Origin: Acidimicrobiaceae bacterium
GTDB taxonomy: Bacteria > Actinomycetota > Acidimicrobiia > Acidimicrobiales > RAAP-2
Assembly: GCA_947372925.1 (NCBI GenBank)
Contig: CANBVQ010000009.1
Span: forward strand, 1 to 39,629
Length of the DNA stretch: 39,629 nt
Direction: 5' to 3'
Shown here one piece after another: positions 14,713 through 23,395 of the stretch. The notes under the pieces were generated by a model that saw only the letters and a program-made list of their open reading frames with translations, did not search any database and was not told where the DNA came from. How positions within the stretch are numbered: position 1 is the first letter of the stretch; every line of letters starts with the position of its first letter. A program made the position numbers and the translations under genes.

Positions 14713-16341
14713 CTTAATTGTCGTTGGCTCGGGCATGGCCAGATTCTCAGGAACCGGTGTCGAAGCTCCGCCGTATGCACTGCTTCCGCCGTAGCCATAT
14801 CCATAGCCGTAGCCATAGCCATATCCGTATCCATAGCCGTATCGGTAGTAGGAGTAGCCATCGCTCGAAGGTGCGCGGTTCAGCACCACGCCGATTAGTG
14901 CGGCGTCAACCTGCATGAGAAGTTCGACTGATCGGGCTACATCTCGCTTCGCGGAGATTCCAGCAGCCGCTACGAGGATTACCGCATCGGCCTTGGCCGA
15001 AAGCACCTGGGCGTCCGAAACAGGCAGCATCGGCGGTGAGTCAATGATGACCACGTCACAACGCTCTTTGAGCTGCTCCATCACCAACTGAGCCCGACGC
15101 CCGGACAAGAGCTCTGCGGGGTTCGGCGGAATAGGGCCAGCGGGAAGAATGCGGAGATAGGCCGAACCGGGCACCTCAACAATGGCGTCATCAAGGTCGG
15201 CTTCGCCCAGGAGTACTGAGGTGAAGCCAATTTCGTTTTTCACTCCAAAGAATTCGTGAATGCGAGGCTTGCGGAGGTCGCAACCAACGATTATGACTTC
15301 TTGACCGGCCGAGGCGATGGTGTATGCGAGGTTGGAAGTAATGGTCGTTTTGCCATCGGCCGCCGCTGGTGACGTGATGAGAAGTGTTTTGATCGGGTCG
15401 TCGAGCGACATGAATTGGAGCGAAGTACGCAAGGAGCGGAATGCCTCCGAAGGTGGGCTCTTGGGCTGCTCGGCGCTAATGAGGAGTGGAGTCTTGCGGT
15501 CCTCCCACTCACGAATACTGGGAATCAAACCAATCGCGGGGCGTCCAAGGCTGATCTGCTCCAACTCCGCCCGCGTCCGAAGTTTGTCATCCATGGTTTC
15601 ACGCACTACCGCGATACCGACGCCGAGGGCGAGGCCCGCAATGAACGCCAAGATGGCGTCAGAGGTCGGCTTGGGGGAGAGAGGTGTCCGGTTGGGGGAG
15701 GCCATCTGCAGGACGGAAATGGCGTTGCGTGGATTCAGTGAGGCCAGCTCTACGGCATTGAGTTGCGACTGGAGTCCCTGCAGCTTTCCGTATGCCTCCG
15801 TGAGTTGCTTGGCATAAAGCTTGCCAAGGATTGAGTTTTTATTAACCGAAGCGGCCGCGGCGGTCAAAGTTGCAATCGATGAATTCTGGGCGTCAATGGT
15901 GCTGCGGATGTATTGCGCGGCGCTCAGCGCACGTTGCACGCTCTGCGATCGCATGACCTGGTTGTAGCCGTCGGCATACGCGTTGGCGGCCCGAGCGGCC
16001 AACGATGGATCGTTCGCGTTACAGGTGATGTCAGCAATAGCTGTTGTTCCCTCTTGCTTGATGGAGCAGCCTGGTAGTCCAACGCCTAGGAGTCCCCGGG
16101 CGGCCAAGCGGACCGGTGCTGACTGTAGGCGGATGAGGTTGGTGCCCATGGCGGTCACCGTCAGCGTTCGGGTGCCGAAGGAGACCTTGGCTGTCGAGGC
16201 GTACTTCGATGGCCGAACCGTGTCGACTGCAATCATCAGGCCAAGTGCGGTGAGGGTGCAGACCAACACAGTGACGCGACGCCGCCACACGGTCTGGAGG
16301 TAATCCATTGGTGTCCGACGGACCTCGGCGTTTGTCTCCAC
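14707..16341 (-). CDS. Wzc-like chain-length determinant fused to tyrosine kinase
   Basis: A 544-residue bacterial tyrosine kinase (BY-kinase). The Wzz domain has helices at about 24-40 and 229-246 flanking an extracellular coiled region. A linker with EAFRSLRTSLQF leads to the kinase, which has Walker A AAADGKTT (326-333), Walker A' VGCDLRKP (352-359) and Walker B VVIIDSPP (430-437). The tail 496-523 carries thirteen tyrosines, including nine consecutive Tyr-Gly units (501-518). By analogy with Wzc, tail phosphorylation cycles control polymer length and export. The start is GTG 16341, 6 nt after a -10-like TAGAAT. It is divergent from the polymerase gene and upstream of the DUF4012 gene. Confidence 0.93.
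   Translation of the reverse strand: METNAEVRRTPMDYLQTVWRRRVTVLVCTLTALGLMIAVDTVRPSKYASTAKVSFGTRTLTVTAMGTNLIRLQSAPVRLAARGLLGVGLPGCSIKQEGTTAIADITCNANDPSLAARAANAYADGYNQVMRSQSVQRALSAAQYIRSTIDAQNSSIATLTAAAASVNKNSILGKLYAKQLTEAYGKLQGLQSQLNAVELASLNPRNAISVLQMASPNRTPLSPKPTSDAILAFIAGLALGVGIAVVRETMDDKLRTRAELEQISLGRPAIGLIPSIREWEDRKTPLLISAEQPKSPPSEAFRSLRTSLQFMSLDDPIKTLLITSPAAADGKTTITSNLAYTIASAGQEVIIVGCDLRKPRIHEFFGVKNEIGFTSVLLGEADLDDAIVEVPGSAYLRILPAGPIPPNPAELLSGRRAQLVMEQLKERCDVVIIDSPPMLPVSDAQVLSAKADAVILVAAAGISAKRDVARSVELLMQVDAALIGVVLNRAPSSDGYSYYRYGYGYGYGYGYGYGYGYGGSSAYGGASTPVPENLAMPEPTTIKP
14788..14841 (-). repeat. In-frame hexanucleotide repeat encoding (Tyr-Gly)9
   Basis: Nine tandem six-base units of the form TAY-GGN on the minus strand, in the 3' end of the kinase gene. 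Units are not identical (TAC or TAT; GGC or GGA). Gain or loss of whole units would change the number of phosphorylatable tyrosines without a frameshift. Confidence 0.85.
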
Positions 16342-16347
16342 TTGCGA

Positions 16348-16353
16348 ATTCTA
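16348..16353 (-). promoter_or_regulatory. Predicted -10 of leaderless kinase gene
   Basis: TAGAAT on the minus strand, 6 nt before GTG 16341. No clear -35. Confidence 0.5.
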
Positions 16354-16386
16354 CCCCTTGAAAAGTATCGCCATGGAGGCGTGAGG

Positions 16387-16415
16387 CTGAAAAATAAGGG
16401 ACCTTGTGCCAAAAT
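16387..16415 (+). promoter_or_regulatory. Possible promoter of the polymerase/glycosyltransferase run
   Basis: CTGAAA (16387-16392), a 17-nt spacer and CAAAAT (16410-16415), which ends 6 nt before GTG 16422. Each element matches four of six consensus bases. Confidence 0.35.
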
Positions 16416-16421
16416 GAACCT

Positions 16422-17969
16422 GTGACGGTCTCGATGAGTACTTCTGTGGCCCCTCAGGGCCAGTCGAGTAGCTCGCGCGGTGGTCGGTCTTGGCTCATTG
16501 TGCTGGTCGCTACGGTTGGCTCGCTGCTCATTTCGCTGGTGGCGGGGACTCACGTAATTTTTGCCGTAATCACCATTCCGCTGGTGATCTCAATCGCATG
16601 GTCCAGTCCCGAGCTACTCATCACCATCATGCCGGTTTGGATGGTCTTCCTGGGTTTCGTTCGGCGGTTTACGCCCGGTGGTGGCAACGTCACCTTCTCT
16701 GGTGACCCAGTTTTGATTATTGGGCCCGTGGCCCTGATTGTCCTAATGCTGGTGACCGTGAACACCAGGGGTGCTCCACCTCTCTCCAAGCTGGCGAGAG
16801 TCGTCCTCGGGTTCAACATTGTGGCCATCCTTGAAGTTGCCAATCCCAAACAGGGTGGCCTCATGGCCGGTGTCGGAGGACTGCTCTTTGTCTTTGTGCC
16901 GACTTTGGCGTTTTGGATCGGCCGACGTTTTGGTTCGGTTGACGTCCTCTGGCGCGTGGCGTGGAACGTGGCGATCCTTTCTTTGGTGGCCGCCCTCTAC
17001 GGTCTGTACCAACAGTTCGTGCAATTTCCTTCCTGGGATCTCACCTGGATTGAGTCCAAGGGGTACACGGCTTTGAACTTGGGGTCCGGCATTGTCCGAG
17101 CCTTCAGTACCTTCTCTTCGGCACAGGAGTACGCCGTATTTTTGAGTGTGGGCCTCATCGTGTGGTCCGTGCTGGCCGCCAAGTCGGTCCGGATGCCACT
17201 GCCGCTTCATCTTGCCGCTATGACCGTTGTCGCGCTCGCATTGTTTTACGAGTCGCAGCGAACCTCAATCTTTCTTTCGGCACTTGCCCTTGGTGTCGTC
17301 ATGGCAGCTCGATTACGAATGCGACCAATCACCGTCGCTATCTTCGGAGTATCGGCCGTAGTCGTTCTGGTCGTCTTTGCTGGAGCGATTGGTGGTGGAG
17401 GCGGCTCGGCGGCGTTGCAGGGTCCCGATTCCACCGCGGCAGTTCTAGCGAATCACCAACTCAGCGGAATTACCGACCCAACGGGTTCGGGCTCGTCACT
17501 GCCTGGTCACATCAAAGCAACTCGAGTGGGAATGTTTTCGGCATTCAAGAACCCGTTCGGACACGGTTCCGGATCAACGAACTTGGCCGCAAGTCGATAC
17601 AGCACTACCAGCAAGACGGCCGGTACTGAGTTCGACCCCGGCAACATGGGTATTGCCTTCGGAATCTTTGGCTTGATTATCTACTTCTTGATGTTGTGGC
17701 GGATGACCGCCATGGGCTATCGCCTCGCCATTGTTCGGCGAGACCCCCTTGGGCTCCTAGTGCTGGGCGTCATTATGGCCACCCTTCTGCAGTGGACGAA
17801 TGGCAACCTCTATTCGGTCTGCTGGCTGCTCTGGTTTGTTGTGGGTGCCGGAGACGGACTCTTGAGTCGGCAGGACGCCGAAGTGGACCTAACGTTGCCT
17901 TCAGTGGAGACGGCACCCGCCTTCACCTGGCGTAAGCCAGGCGAACCACGGAGGGTGGCGCGTATCTGA
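16422..17969 (+). CDS. O-antigen polymerase/ligase-like membrane protein (Wzy-like)
   Basis: A 515-residue polytopic protein with about ten to twelve hydrophobic helices, for example VLVATVGSLLISLVAGTHVI and LLVLGVIMATLLQWTNG. A long loop at about 320-400 contains GPDSTAAVLANHQ and GMFSAFKNPFGHGSG. A large polar loop near the C-terminal side followed by NPFGHGSG resembles the Wzy_C/O-antigen ligase family. It is predicted to polymerise or ligate lipid-linked repeat units on the outer face of the membrane. ATG 16434 is an alternative start. It heads a tightly packed run of three glycosyltransferase genes. Confidence 0.82.
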   Translation: MTVSMSTSVAPQGQSSSSRGGRSWLIVLVATVGSLLISLVAGTHVIFAVITIPLVISIAWSSPELLITIMPVWMVFLGFVRRFTPGGGNVTFSGDPVLIIGPVALIVLMLVTVNTRGAPPLSKLARVVLGFNIVAILEVANPKQGGLMAGVGGLLFVFVPTLAFWIGRRFGSVDVLWRVAWNVAILSLVAALYGLYQQFVQFPSWDLTWIESKGYTALNLGSGIVRAFSTFSSAQEYAVFLSVGLIVWSVLAAKSVRMPLPLHLAAMTVVALALFYESQRTSIFLSALALGVVMAARLRMRPITVAIFGVSAVVVLVVFAGAIGGGGGSAALQGPDSTAAVLANHQLSGITDPTGSGSSLPGHIKATRVGMFSAFKNPFGHGSGSTNLAASRYSTTSKTAGTEFDPGNMGIAFGIFGLIIYFLMLWRMTAMGYRLAIVRRDPLGLLVLGVIMATLLQWTNGNLYSVCWLLWFVVGAGDGLLSRQDAEVDLTLPSVETAPAFTWRKPGEPRRVARI

Positions 17970-19075
17970 TGGATCAAGAGCAGATTGATGTCTGGTTCAT
18001 TGCGCATTCGGTAAGTGCCCAGGGTGGCGGGATGGAGCGAATGAACTTCGCCCTCCTCAATGGCCTCAATGAACAGTTTGCAACGCACATCGTTGCTGGT
18101 GAGGGGTTGCCAGAGCTGCACCACGCCCTGGAGAGGATTCCGGTTCAGATCGCCAAGAAGCCAGCTTTTGCCCGTATCGCCGGTTTCTATTTTCGCTCAC
18201 CCACTAAGAGCGATCTAATGATCAAGGGTGGAATATCACACACGTGTGGCGCGATAAATAATGGTGGCTCCGACATTGCCACGGTCCATCTTTGCCAGGC
18301 TGCCGCCAAGGTGGTCAAGGGGGAGAACCGGCTGTGGCGTTACCTCAACGCCTGGATTGCTCGCACCATCGGTCGCATGCTGGAACGCCGGAATTTCACG
18401 CCAGAAAATACGGGTCTACTCGTCGCTGTTTCAGACTCGGTGGCCGATCAGCTTCGTGAGCACTATCCCGACATGCCCGTCCGGGTGATTCCCAACGGCG
18501 TGGACGAAAATAGTTTTCCATTCGTCCAACGCTCCGGCGAAGAGTCTTTGCGCGTCCTAATGGTGACTGGAGATTTCGCCCTCAAGGGTGTCGGTGGTGC
18601 CATTCGGGCCCTGGCGATGGCGCGCGACAACGCAATGACACTCACCGTGGTGGGCAAGGGAGATGCTGCCCCGTACCTGAAGCTCGCTCACTCGCTAGGT
18701 CTTGCAGATCGAGTCTCCTTTACTGGCCCGCTTGACGACGTCGTCCCGGAGTATGCCAAGCACGACATCATTTTGTGCAACTCAACCTATGAGTCGTTCG
18801 GGCTATTTCTTGTCGAGGCCGCCCTGACTGGCTGTGCGGTGTTGTCAACAGATGTCGGTGTGGCCCGCCGTCTTGTTGGCGAGGACGAAGGCGGCACCAT
18901 TTTCGATGGAAGTGCGTCGCAACTGGCGGGATTCTTGGACGTCTGGTCTGCCGATCGGCTCAACGTTTTATCGATGGGCAAGCTCGCGTCGCGAAGAGCA
19001 CGGGAGTTTTCACTCTCTCGGATGATTGCAAACTACGAAGAGCTCTACCGAGAAGTTGCGGCGGGTCACGCATGA
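17969..19075 (+). CDS. Family 4 glycosyltransferase
   Basis: A 368-residue GT-B enzyme. The N-terminus is VWFIAHSVSAQGGGMERMNF, with the glycine-rich acceptor loop. VIPNGVDENSF marks the domain junction at about 172-182. The EX7E motif is in YESFGLFLVEAALTG (about 271-285). ATG overlaps the polymerase stop (TGATG) and its own end overlaps the next start (ATGA), so three genes are translationally coupled. Sugar specificity unknown. Confidence 0.9.
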   Translation: MDQEQIDVWFIAHSVSAQGGGMERMNFALLNGLNEQFATHIVAGEGLPELHHALERIPVQIAKKPAFARIAGFYFRSPTKSDLMIKGGISHTCGAINNGGSDIATVHLCQAAAKVVKGENRLWRYLNAWIARTIGRMLERRNFTPENTGLLVAVSDSVADQLREHYPDMPVRVIPNGVDENSFPFVQRSGEESLRVLMVTGDFALKGVGGAIRALAMARDNAMTLTVVGKGDAAPYLKLAHSLGLADRVSFTGPLDDVVPEYAKHDIILCNSTYESFGLFLVEAALTGCAVLSTDVGVARRLVGEDEGGTIFDGSASQLAGFLDVWSADRLNVLSMGKLASRRAREFSLSRMIANYEELYREVAAGHA

Positions 19076-21282
19076 CCTTGTCGGTACTCCACGTTGGACT
19101 GGAGTCCATGGTGGTGCGAGTTGGTGGGCTGAATACCTACTGCACGAATCTTGTCGAAGCGCTTCGTACTGAAGGCGTGGATGCCGTTGCCACATGGGTT
19201 GGTGGGGATGAGGCATACGGCCATCCACTGAGGCAAGGTCCACTCTGGCGACGAAATCTTGAGGTGGCACGCGTTGTTCGTGGATCTGACGCCGATCTCC
19301 TCGATGTCCACTTTGCGGCCCACGCCGTTTGGGCGGTGGCTACCGGCGCGCTTCGCCATCGTCCGATGGTCGTCCATTTTCAAGGTCCCTGGGCTGATGA
19401 AAGTCGCTGGACGGGCGGATCGATGATGGCTTCAATCGTCAAGCGGCGCCTAGAACGATTTGTCCTGCGCCGCGCTGAATCGGTGGTGGTGCTGTCGCAC
19501 GCATTCGCCCAAGTGGCCATCACGAAGTATGGAGTTCGTCCGGAAAGGGTCAGCGTCGTACCGCCCGGCGTCCACTTTCAAAGTTCGACGACACGAGCAG
19601 ACGCTCGTCGGCAACTCGGTGTCAACGCCGACAGTCACCTCATCGTGGCGGTACGGCGATTGGTTGCTCGAATGGGGCTAGACACACTGATTCACGCCAT
19701 GGTGCAATTGCCTGGGGTCGAGCTCGTCATAGTTGGTGAAGGACCCGAACGAGCCGCGCTCGAATCACTCGTCAAGACTCTGGAACTTTCTGAAAGAGTT
19801 CGACTGGTGGGAATCGTCAGCGAGACGGAACGAAACAGCTGGATGGGTGCGGCGTCATTGACGGTGGTTCCGACGGTGGCCCATGAGGGATTCGGGTTAG
19901 TCGTGCTGGAGTCTCTGGCTACAGGCACCCCCGTTGTAGTCAGTGACGTGGATGGTCTCATTGAAGTGGCCGAAATGTCGCCCTTTGTCAGCTCATTCAG
20001 TGCTGGTGACGTCGGTGAATTGGCATCACGGATTGTCAGCGTGCTGGGTCAGCAGGATTGCGATCCTGCTGTAGTCCGCCAGAGCATCGCCGGTCTGTCA
20101 TGGTCGGCCGTTGCTCAATTTTTTGCGCAGCACTACGAGTTGTTACTTACACGAGTAGAGGAACCCGAAGGGGTGATTGTTCTAGACCACACGGCGCGAT
20201 TGAGTGGTGGTGAGCTCGCGATAGGCCGCACGGCCGAAGCGCTCGCTACTAGAGGTCGCTTTATTCCTCATGTGGTGCTCTTTGAGAATGGTCCATTCGA
20301 GAGCGAGCTTCGACGACGGCGAATCACCTACGAGATTTTCCCGATGAATCAAAGAACTCAGTCGCGTCGTCGTGAAAATATTTGGGGCGGCCTCGCAGTG
20401 TCGCTCTGGGACTCAATGATTTTTTCGGTGCGTCTCGGGCAACTACTACGACGGCGTGGCGCCCTGCTGGTTCATACGAATTCGCTAAAAGCCTTTGTGC
20501 TGGGCACGGTGGCTTCGATTGGTCGTCCCTGGCGACTAGTGGCCCACGTGCGTGACCTCTGGTCGGCCCCCTACCTGTCAGAGCCCACCGCTCGTGTGCT
20601 CAGATTGCTATTAGCAATGCGCTCTGATGCAGTTATTGCTAATTCTCACACCACGGCTCAGGCAACCAATAGCGATGCGCACGTCATTCACAGCCCGGTT
20701 GATGGAGCATTTTTTGATATTCCCGAGCCTGAAGTGCAGCAAGAGTTGCGCATCGGAGTTATTGGACGAATCGCGGCGTGGAAGGGCCAGGACCTCATGC
20801 TGGATGCTCTGGCCCTGCTGGGCGATTTACCCGTCACGGTGTCGTTTGTGGGCGGTGCGCTCTTCGATGAAATTTCCTTTGAGGAACGTTTGCGCGAACA
20901 GGCTCAACCTTTCGGTGACAAAGTACGTTTTCTCGGTGCGGTTGACGATGTTCCTTCAATAGTGAAGAACTTTGACGTGACCGTTCTTACCTCACGATCA
21001 CCGGAGCCGTTCGGCAATGTAGTGACCGAGTCGATGGCTGCAGGTCGTGTCGTTGTGGTGCCACGGCAGGGAGGCGTGCTGGACTTCGTCGTCGATGGCG
21101 TGAATGGTCTCTTCTACGAGCCGAATGACGCTATTTCGTTGGCTGAGACACTTCGGAGAGTAAGTGCAGGCACCATTGATCGCAGACTCCTGGGGAATCA
21201 GGCCCGCATGACGGCGGCACGGTACGGGGCTCCCCGAATGGGGGCGTTGGTCGAGTCGGTCTACGAATCCGTGCTGGAATAG
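19072..21282 (+). CDS. Double glycosyltransferase, GT4-GT4 fusion
   Basis: A 736-residue protein with two complete GT-B units. Unit 1 (about 1-365) has HVGLESMVVRVGGLNTYC, VVPPGVHFQ, VGEGPERAAL and the EX7E motif HEGFGLVVLESLATG. Unit 2 (about 370-736) opens VIVLDHTARLSGGELAIGR and has VIGRIAAWKGQDLMLDAL and EX7E EPFGNVVTESMAAG. Both active-site motifs look intact, so two consecutive sugars could be added by one polypeptide. No stop or frameshift separates the halves. It starts in the previous stop (ATGA). Confidence 0.9.
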   Translation: MTLSVLHVGLESMVVRVGGLNTYCTNLVEALRTEGVDAVATWVGGDEAYGHPLRQGPLWRRNLEVARVVRGSDADLLDVHFAAHAVWAVATGALRHRPMVVHFQGPWADESRWTGGSMMASIVKRRLERFVLRRAESVVVLSHAFAQVAITKYGVRPERVSVVPPGVHFQSSTTRADARRQLGVNADSHLIVAVRRLVARMGLDTLIHAMVQLPGVELVIVGEGPERAALESLVKTLELSERVRLVGIVSETERNSWMGAASLTVVPTVAHEGFGLVVLESLATGTPVVVSDVDGLIEVAEMSPFVSSFSAGDVGELASRIVSVLGQQDCDPAVVRQSIAGLSWSAVAQFFAQHYELLLTRVEEPEGVIVLDHTARLSGGELAIGRTAEALATRGRFIPHVVLFENGPFESELRRRRITYEIFPMNQRTQSRRRENIWGGLAVSLWDSMIFSVRLGQLLRRRGALLVHTNSLKAFVLGTVASIGRPWRLVAHVRDLWSAPYLSEPTARVLRLLLAMRSDAVIANSHTTAQATNSDAHVIHSPVDGAFFDIPEPEVQQELRIGVIGRIAAWKGQDLMLDALALLGDLPVTVSFVGGALFDEISFEERLREQAQPFGDKVRFLGAVDDVPSIVKNFDVTVLTSRSPEPFGNVVTESMAAGRVVVVPRQGGVLDFVVDGVNGLFYEPNDAISLAETLRRVSAGTIDRRLLGNQARMTAARYGAPRMGALVESVYESVLE

Positions 21283-21286
21283 AGCC

Positions 21287-23395
21287 GTGGAGATTTCCGT
21301 CGTCATAGCTTCGAAGGACCGACCGGAACTCCTCGGCGCCTTGCTCTCGACGCTCCGACCTCAGGTTGAAGAGCTGGAGGGTCGTGGGGAGATTGTTGTC
21401 GTCGACGATGGCTCTTCGCCCCCCTACGACGCAGCCACGTTTCCCGGGGTTACCTTTCTGCGCACTTCAGGAATCGGGCCGGCGCGGGCACGCAACTACG
21501 GCGTTCAGCAGTCCACCGGTGCAGTCATCCTCTTCACTGATGATGATGTCACAGTTCATGAGGGTTGGGTTTCGGCAGCCCGTGGATTTCTCGACGCCAA
21601 TCCCTCGTTTGCCGGCGTGACCGGGGACACGACGTCACCACCGTTTTCTGCCATCTACGAACACTCCGTCGAAGACCATGACGGCGGGAGTTTTCTTACG
21701 TGCAACGTTGCCTATCGCCGCGAGGCCTTTGTAGCGGTTGGTGGGTTTGATCGCCTCTTTCCTCATGCGGCACACGAAGATCGCGATGTGGCGTGGCGTA
21801 TTCAAAAGGAAGTCGGGCCCGTGGGCTTTGAGCCAGCGATGCGGGTGACGCATCCAGGTCGCCCTTTCTCGGCGAAACAGTGGCGCCGTCGAGGGGTCAT
21901 TGCGATTGACGACTGGTTGGTTCTCGCTCGACACCCCGAGCGCAAGGCTTCACGGCGCCCTCTGCGCTGGGCGCCCCTGACGGGCGCCGCACATCGCTGG
22001 CGATCAATTGGACGAGATACTGGCGCGTTTCGTTCCCCGAGAAAGTTCCGTCGTTGGGCGTGGGTGGCCGGTGGTCAGCTGGCGGTTAATGCTTGGACCG
22101 TCTGGTCGAAGTGGCGTTTTTTGAATGATCGTGATTCGCGGGCGGTGCCAGGTCTACGGTTCCCCGGATGGCGTATCGCCTACGTGGGGCCGTCGCCTCA
22201 CCCCCAGGCCGGTGGCGCACCCGGCGTCGCGGGGCTTTTGCTGGAACAGATGTTGCAGCGCGGTCACAGTATCGATGTGTTCGTTGTCGCCTCCAAGGAA
22301 GATGACGACCCCTACGGTCTTGGCGAAAGAGAGGGCCTGAACTACATCGTTGAGCGCTCCAACTTTGCGTTCGAGAAGTGGTATTCACGTAATCCAGTTA
22401 CCAAGATGATGACGAGCCAGCTGTACGCCGCCCGTGGGCGGCAACGGTTAGCGAAGCGGCTTCGTGCGCTACATCGGGCCACTCCGTATGACTTCATCTA
22501 CCAGTTCTCCGCAATGGAGAGCGTGGGAGTACCTCGCAACATAGACATTCCAGTCATCATGCACCCCTCGGTTCACGCTCAAGGGGAGCGCACCTGGTTT
22601 GATCGCGAGTACGCAGCCGGAGTGAGCTCGCAGTCGGCTTTGAAGCATCTGATTGTTTCGAGATGGCTACAGCTCCGCAGCGTACGCCAGGCTCGTGACG
22701 CACGGCGAGCTACCGGCATTTTGGCGATCAGTCGTAACTTCAGTGACGCCATTGTTAGGGACTACGGCGTCAGTGCGGAACGTGTTCGCGTCGTGCCTAA
22801 CTGCATCAACGTCGATGAAGTCACAGTGGGGCCAGGCGGTAGTGACGTCTTGGTGGTGGGGCGACTGGCGGTGCGAAAAGGGCTCGAAGTTGTTGCGGAC
22901 GTTACGCACCGCTGGAAGAGCGAAAGAATCGAGAGCGAAGAGGCGATTCGGTTCCAAGTAATTGGAAACCACTCACTCTGGAGCGACTATCGCGACACTG
23001 TCGCACGGTGCGATGCGGCGGTTACCAATGTCGTTGGGCATAAGAGCCGCTCCGAGGTATTCGACGCACTCCAGAACGGTCTGGCTCTACTGCAACTATC
23101 TCGTTATGAGCCCTTCGGGCTGACCGTGGCGGAATCACTGGCTGCCGGTGTCCCGGTGATTGTCACCCCTTTTGTTGGGGCGAGCGAGGAAGTCTCACCG
23201 GCTGTCTCGTATGTGGTGCCAGTCGGTGATGGCGAGTCGAAGGTAGTTGTGGCGCATATCCGGCGCTTGGCTTCGCTCAGCGCTGCAGATCGTTCTGCAT
23301 TGGCGACTCAGTGCCGGTCGGAGGCGGAGCGACTCTTCCGCCCTGCCGTGGTCGCCGATCAACTTGAAACGGCGCTCCGCGAACTTCTCAATTAG
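21287..23395 (+). CDS. Double glycosyltransferase, GT2-GT4 fusion
   Basis: A 702-residue protein. The N-terminal GT-A domain (about 1-250) has SVVIASKDRPELL, VVDDGSS and the metal-binding FTDDDVTVHEGW, then GGFDRLFPHAAHEDRDVAWR, an inverting GT2 pattern. The C-terminal GT-B domain (about 300-702) has YVGPSPHPQAGGAPGVAG, VVPNCINVDEV, VVGRLAVRKGLEV and EX7E YEPFGLTVAESLAAG. It combines inverting and retaining chemistry. GTG 21287 lies 4 nt after the previous stop. The stop overlaps that of the convergent gene (TTAG, 23392-23395). Confidence 0.9.
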   Translation: MEISVVIASKDRPELLGALLSTLRPQVEELEGRGEIVVVDDGSSPPYDAATFPGVTFLRTSGIGPARARNYGVQQSTGAVILFTDDDVTVHEGWVSAARGFLDANPSFAGVTGDTTSPPFSAIYEHSVEDHDGGSFLTCNVAYRREAFVAVGGFDRLFPHAAHEDRDVAWRIQKEVGPVGFEPAMRVTHPGRPFSAKQWRRRGVIAIDDWLVLARHPERKASRRPLRWAPLTGAAHRWRSIGRDTGAFRSPRKFRRWAWVAGGQLAVNAWTVWSKWRFLNDRDSRAVPGLRFPGWRIAYVGPSPHPQAGGAPGVAGLLLEQMLQRGHSIDVFVVASKEDDDPYGLGEREGLNYIVERSNFAFEKWYSRNPVTKMMTSQLYAARGRQRLAKRLRALHRATPYDFIYQFSAMESVGVPRNIDIPVIMHPSVHAQGERTWFDREYAAGVSSQSALKHLIVSRWLQLRSVRQARDARRATGILAISRNFSDAIVRDYGVSAERVRVVPNCINVDEVTVGPGGSDVLVVGRLAVRKGLEVVADVTHRWKSERIESEEAIRFQVIGNHSLWSDYRDTVARCDAAVTNVVGHKSRSEVFDALQNGLALLQLSRYEPFGLTVAESLAAGVPVIVTPFVGASEEVSPAVSYVVPVGDGESKVVVAHIRRLASLSAADRSALATQCRSEAERLFRPAVVADQLETALRELLN

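Noticed and set aside
14788-14841. Short tandem repeat as a CRISPR or intergenic repeat
   Set aside because: It is in frame inside the kinase gene and encodes Tyr-Gly units; there are no spacers.
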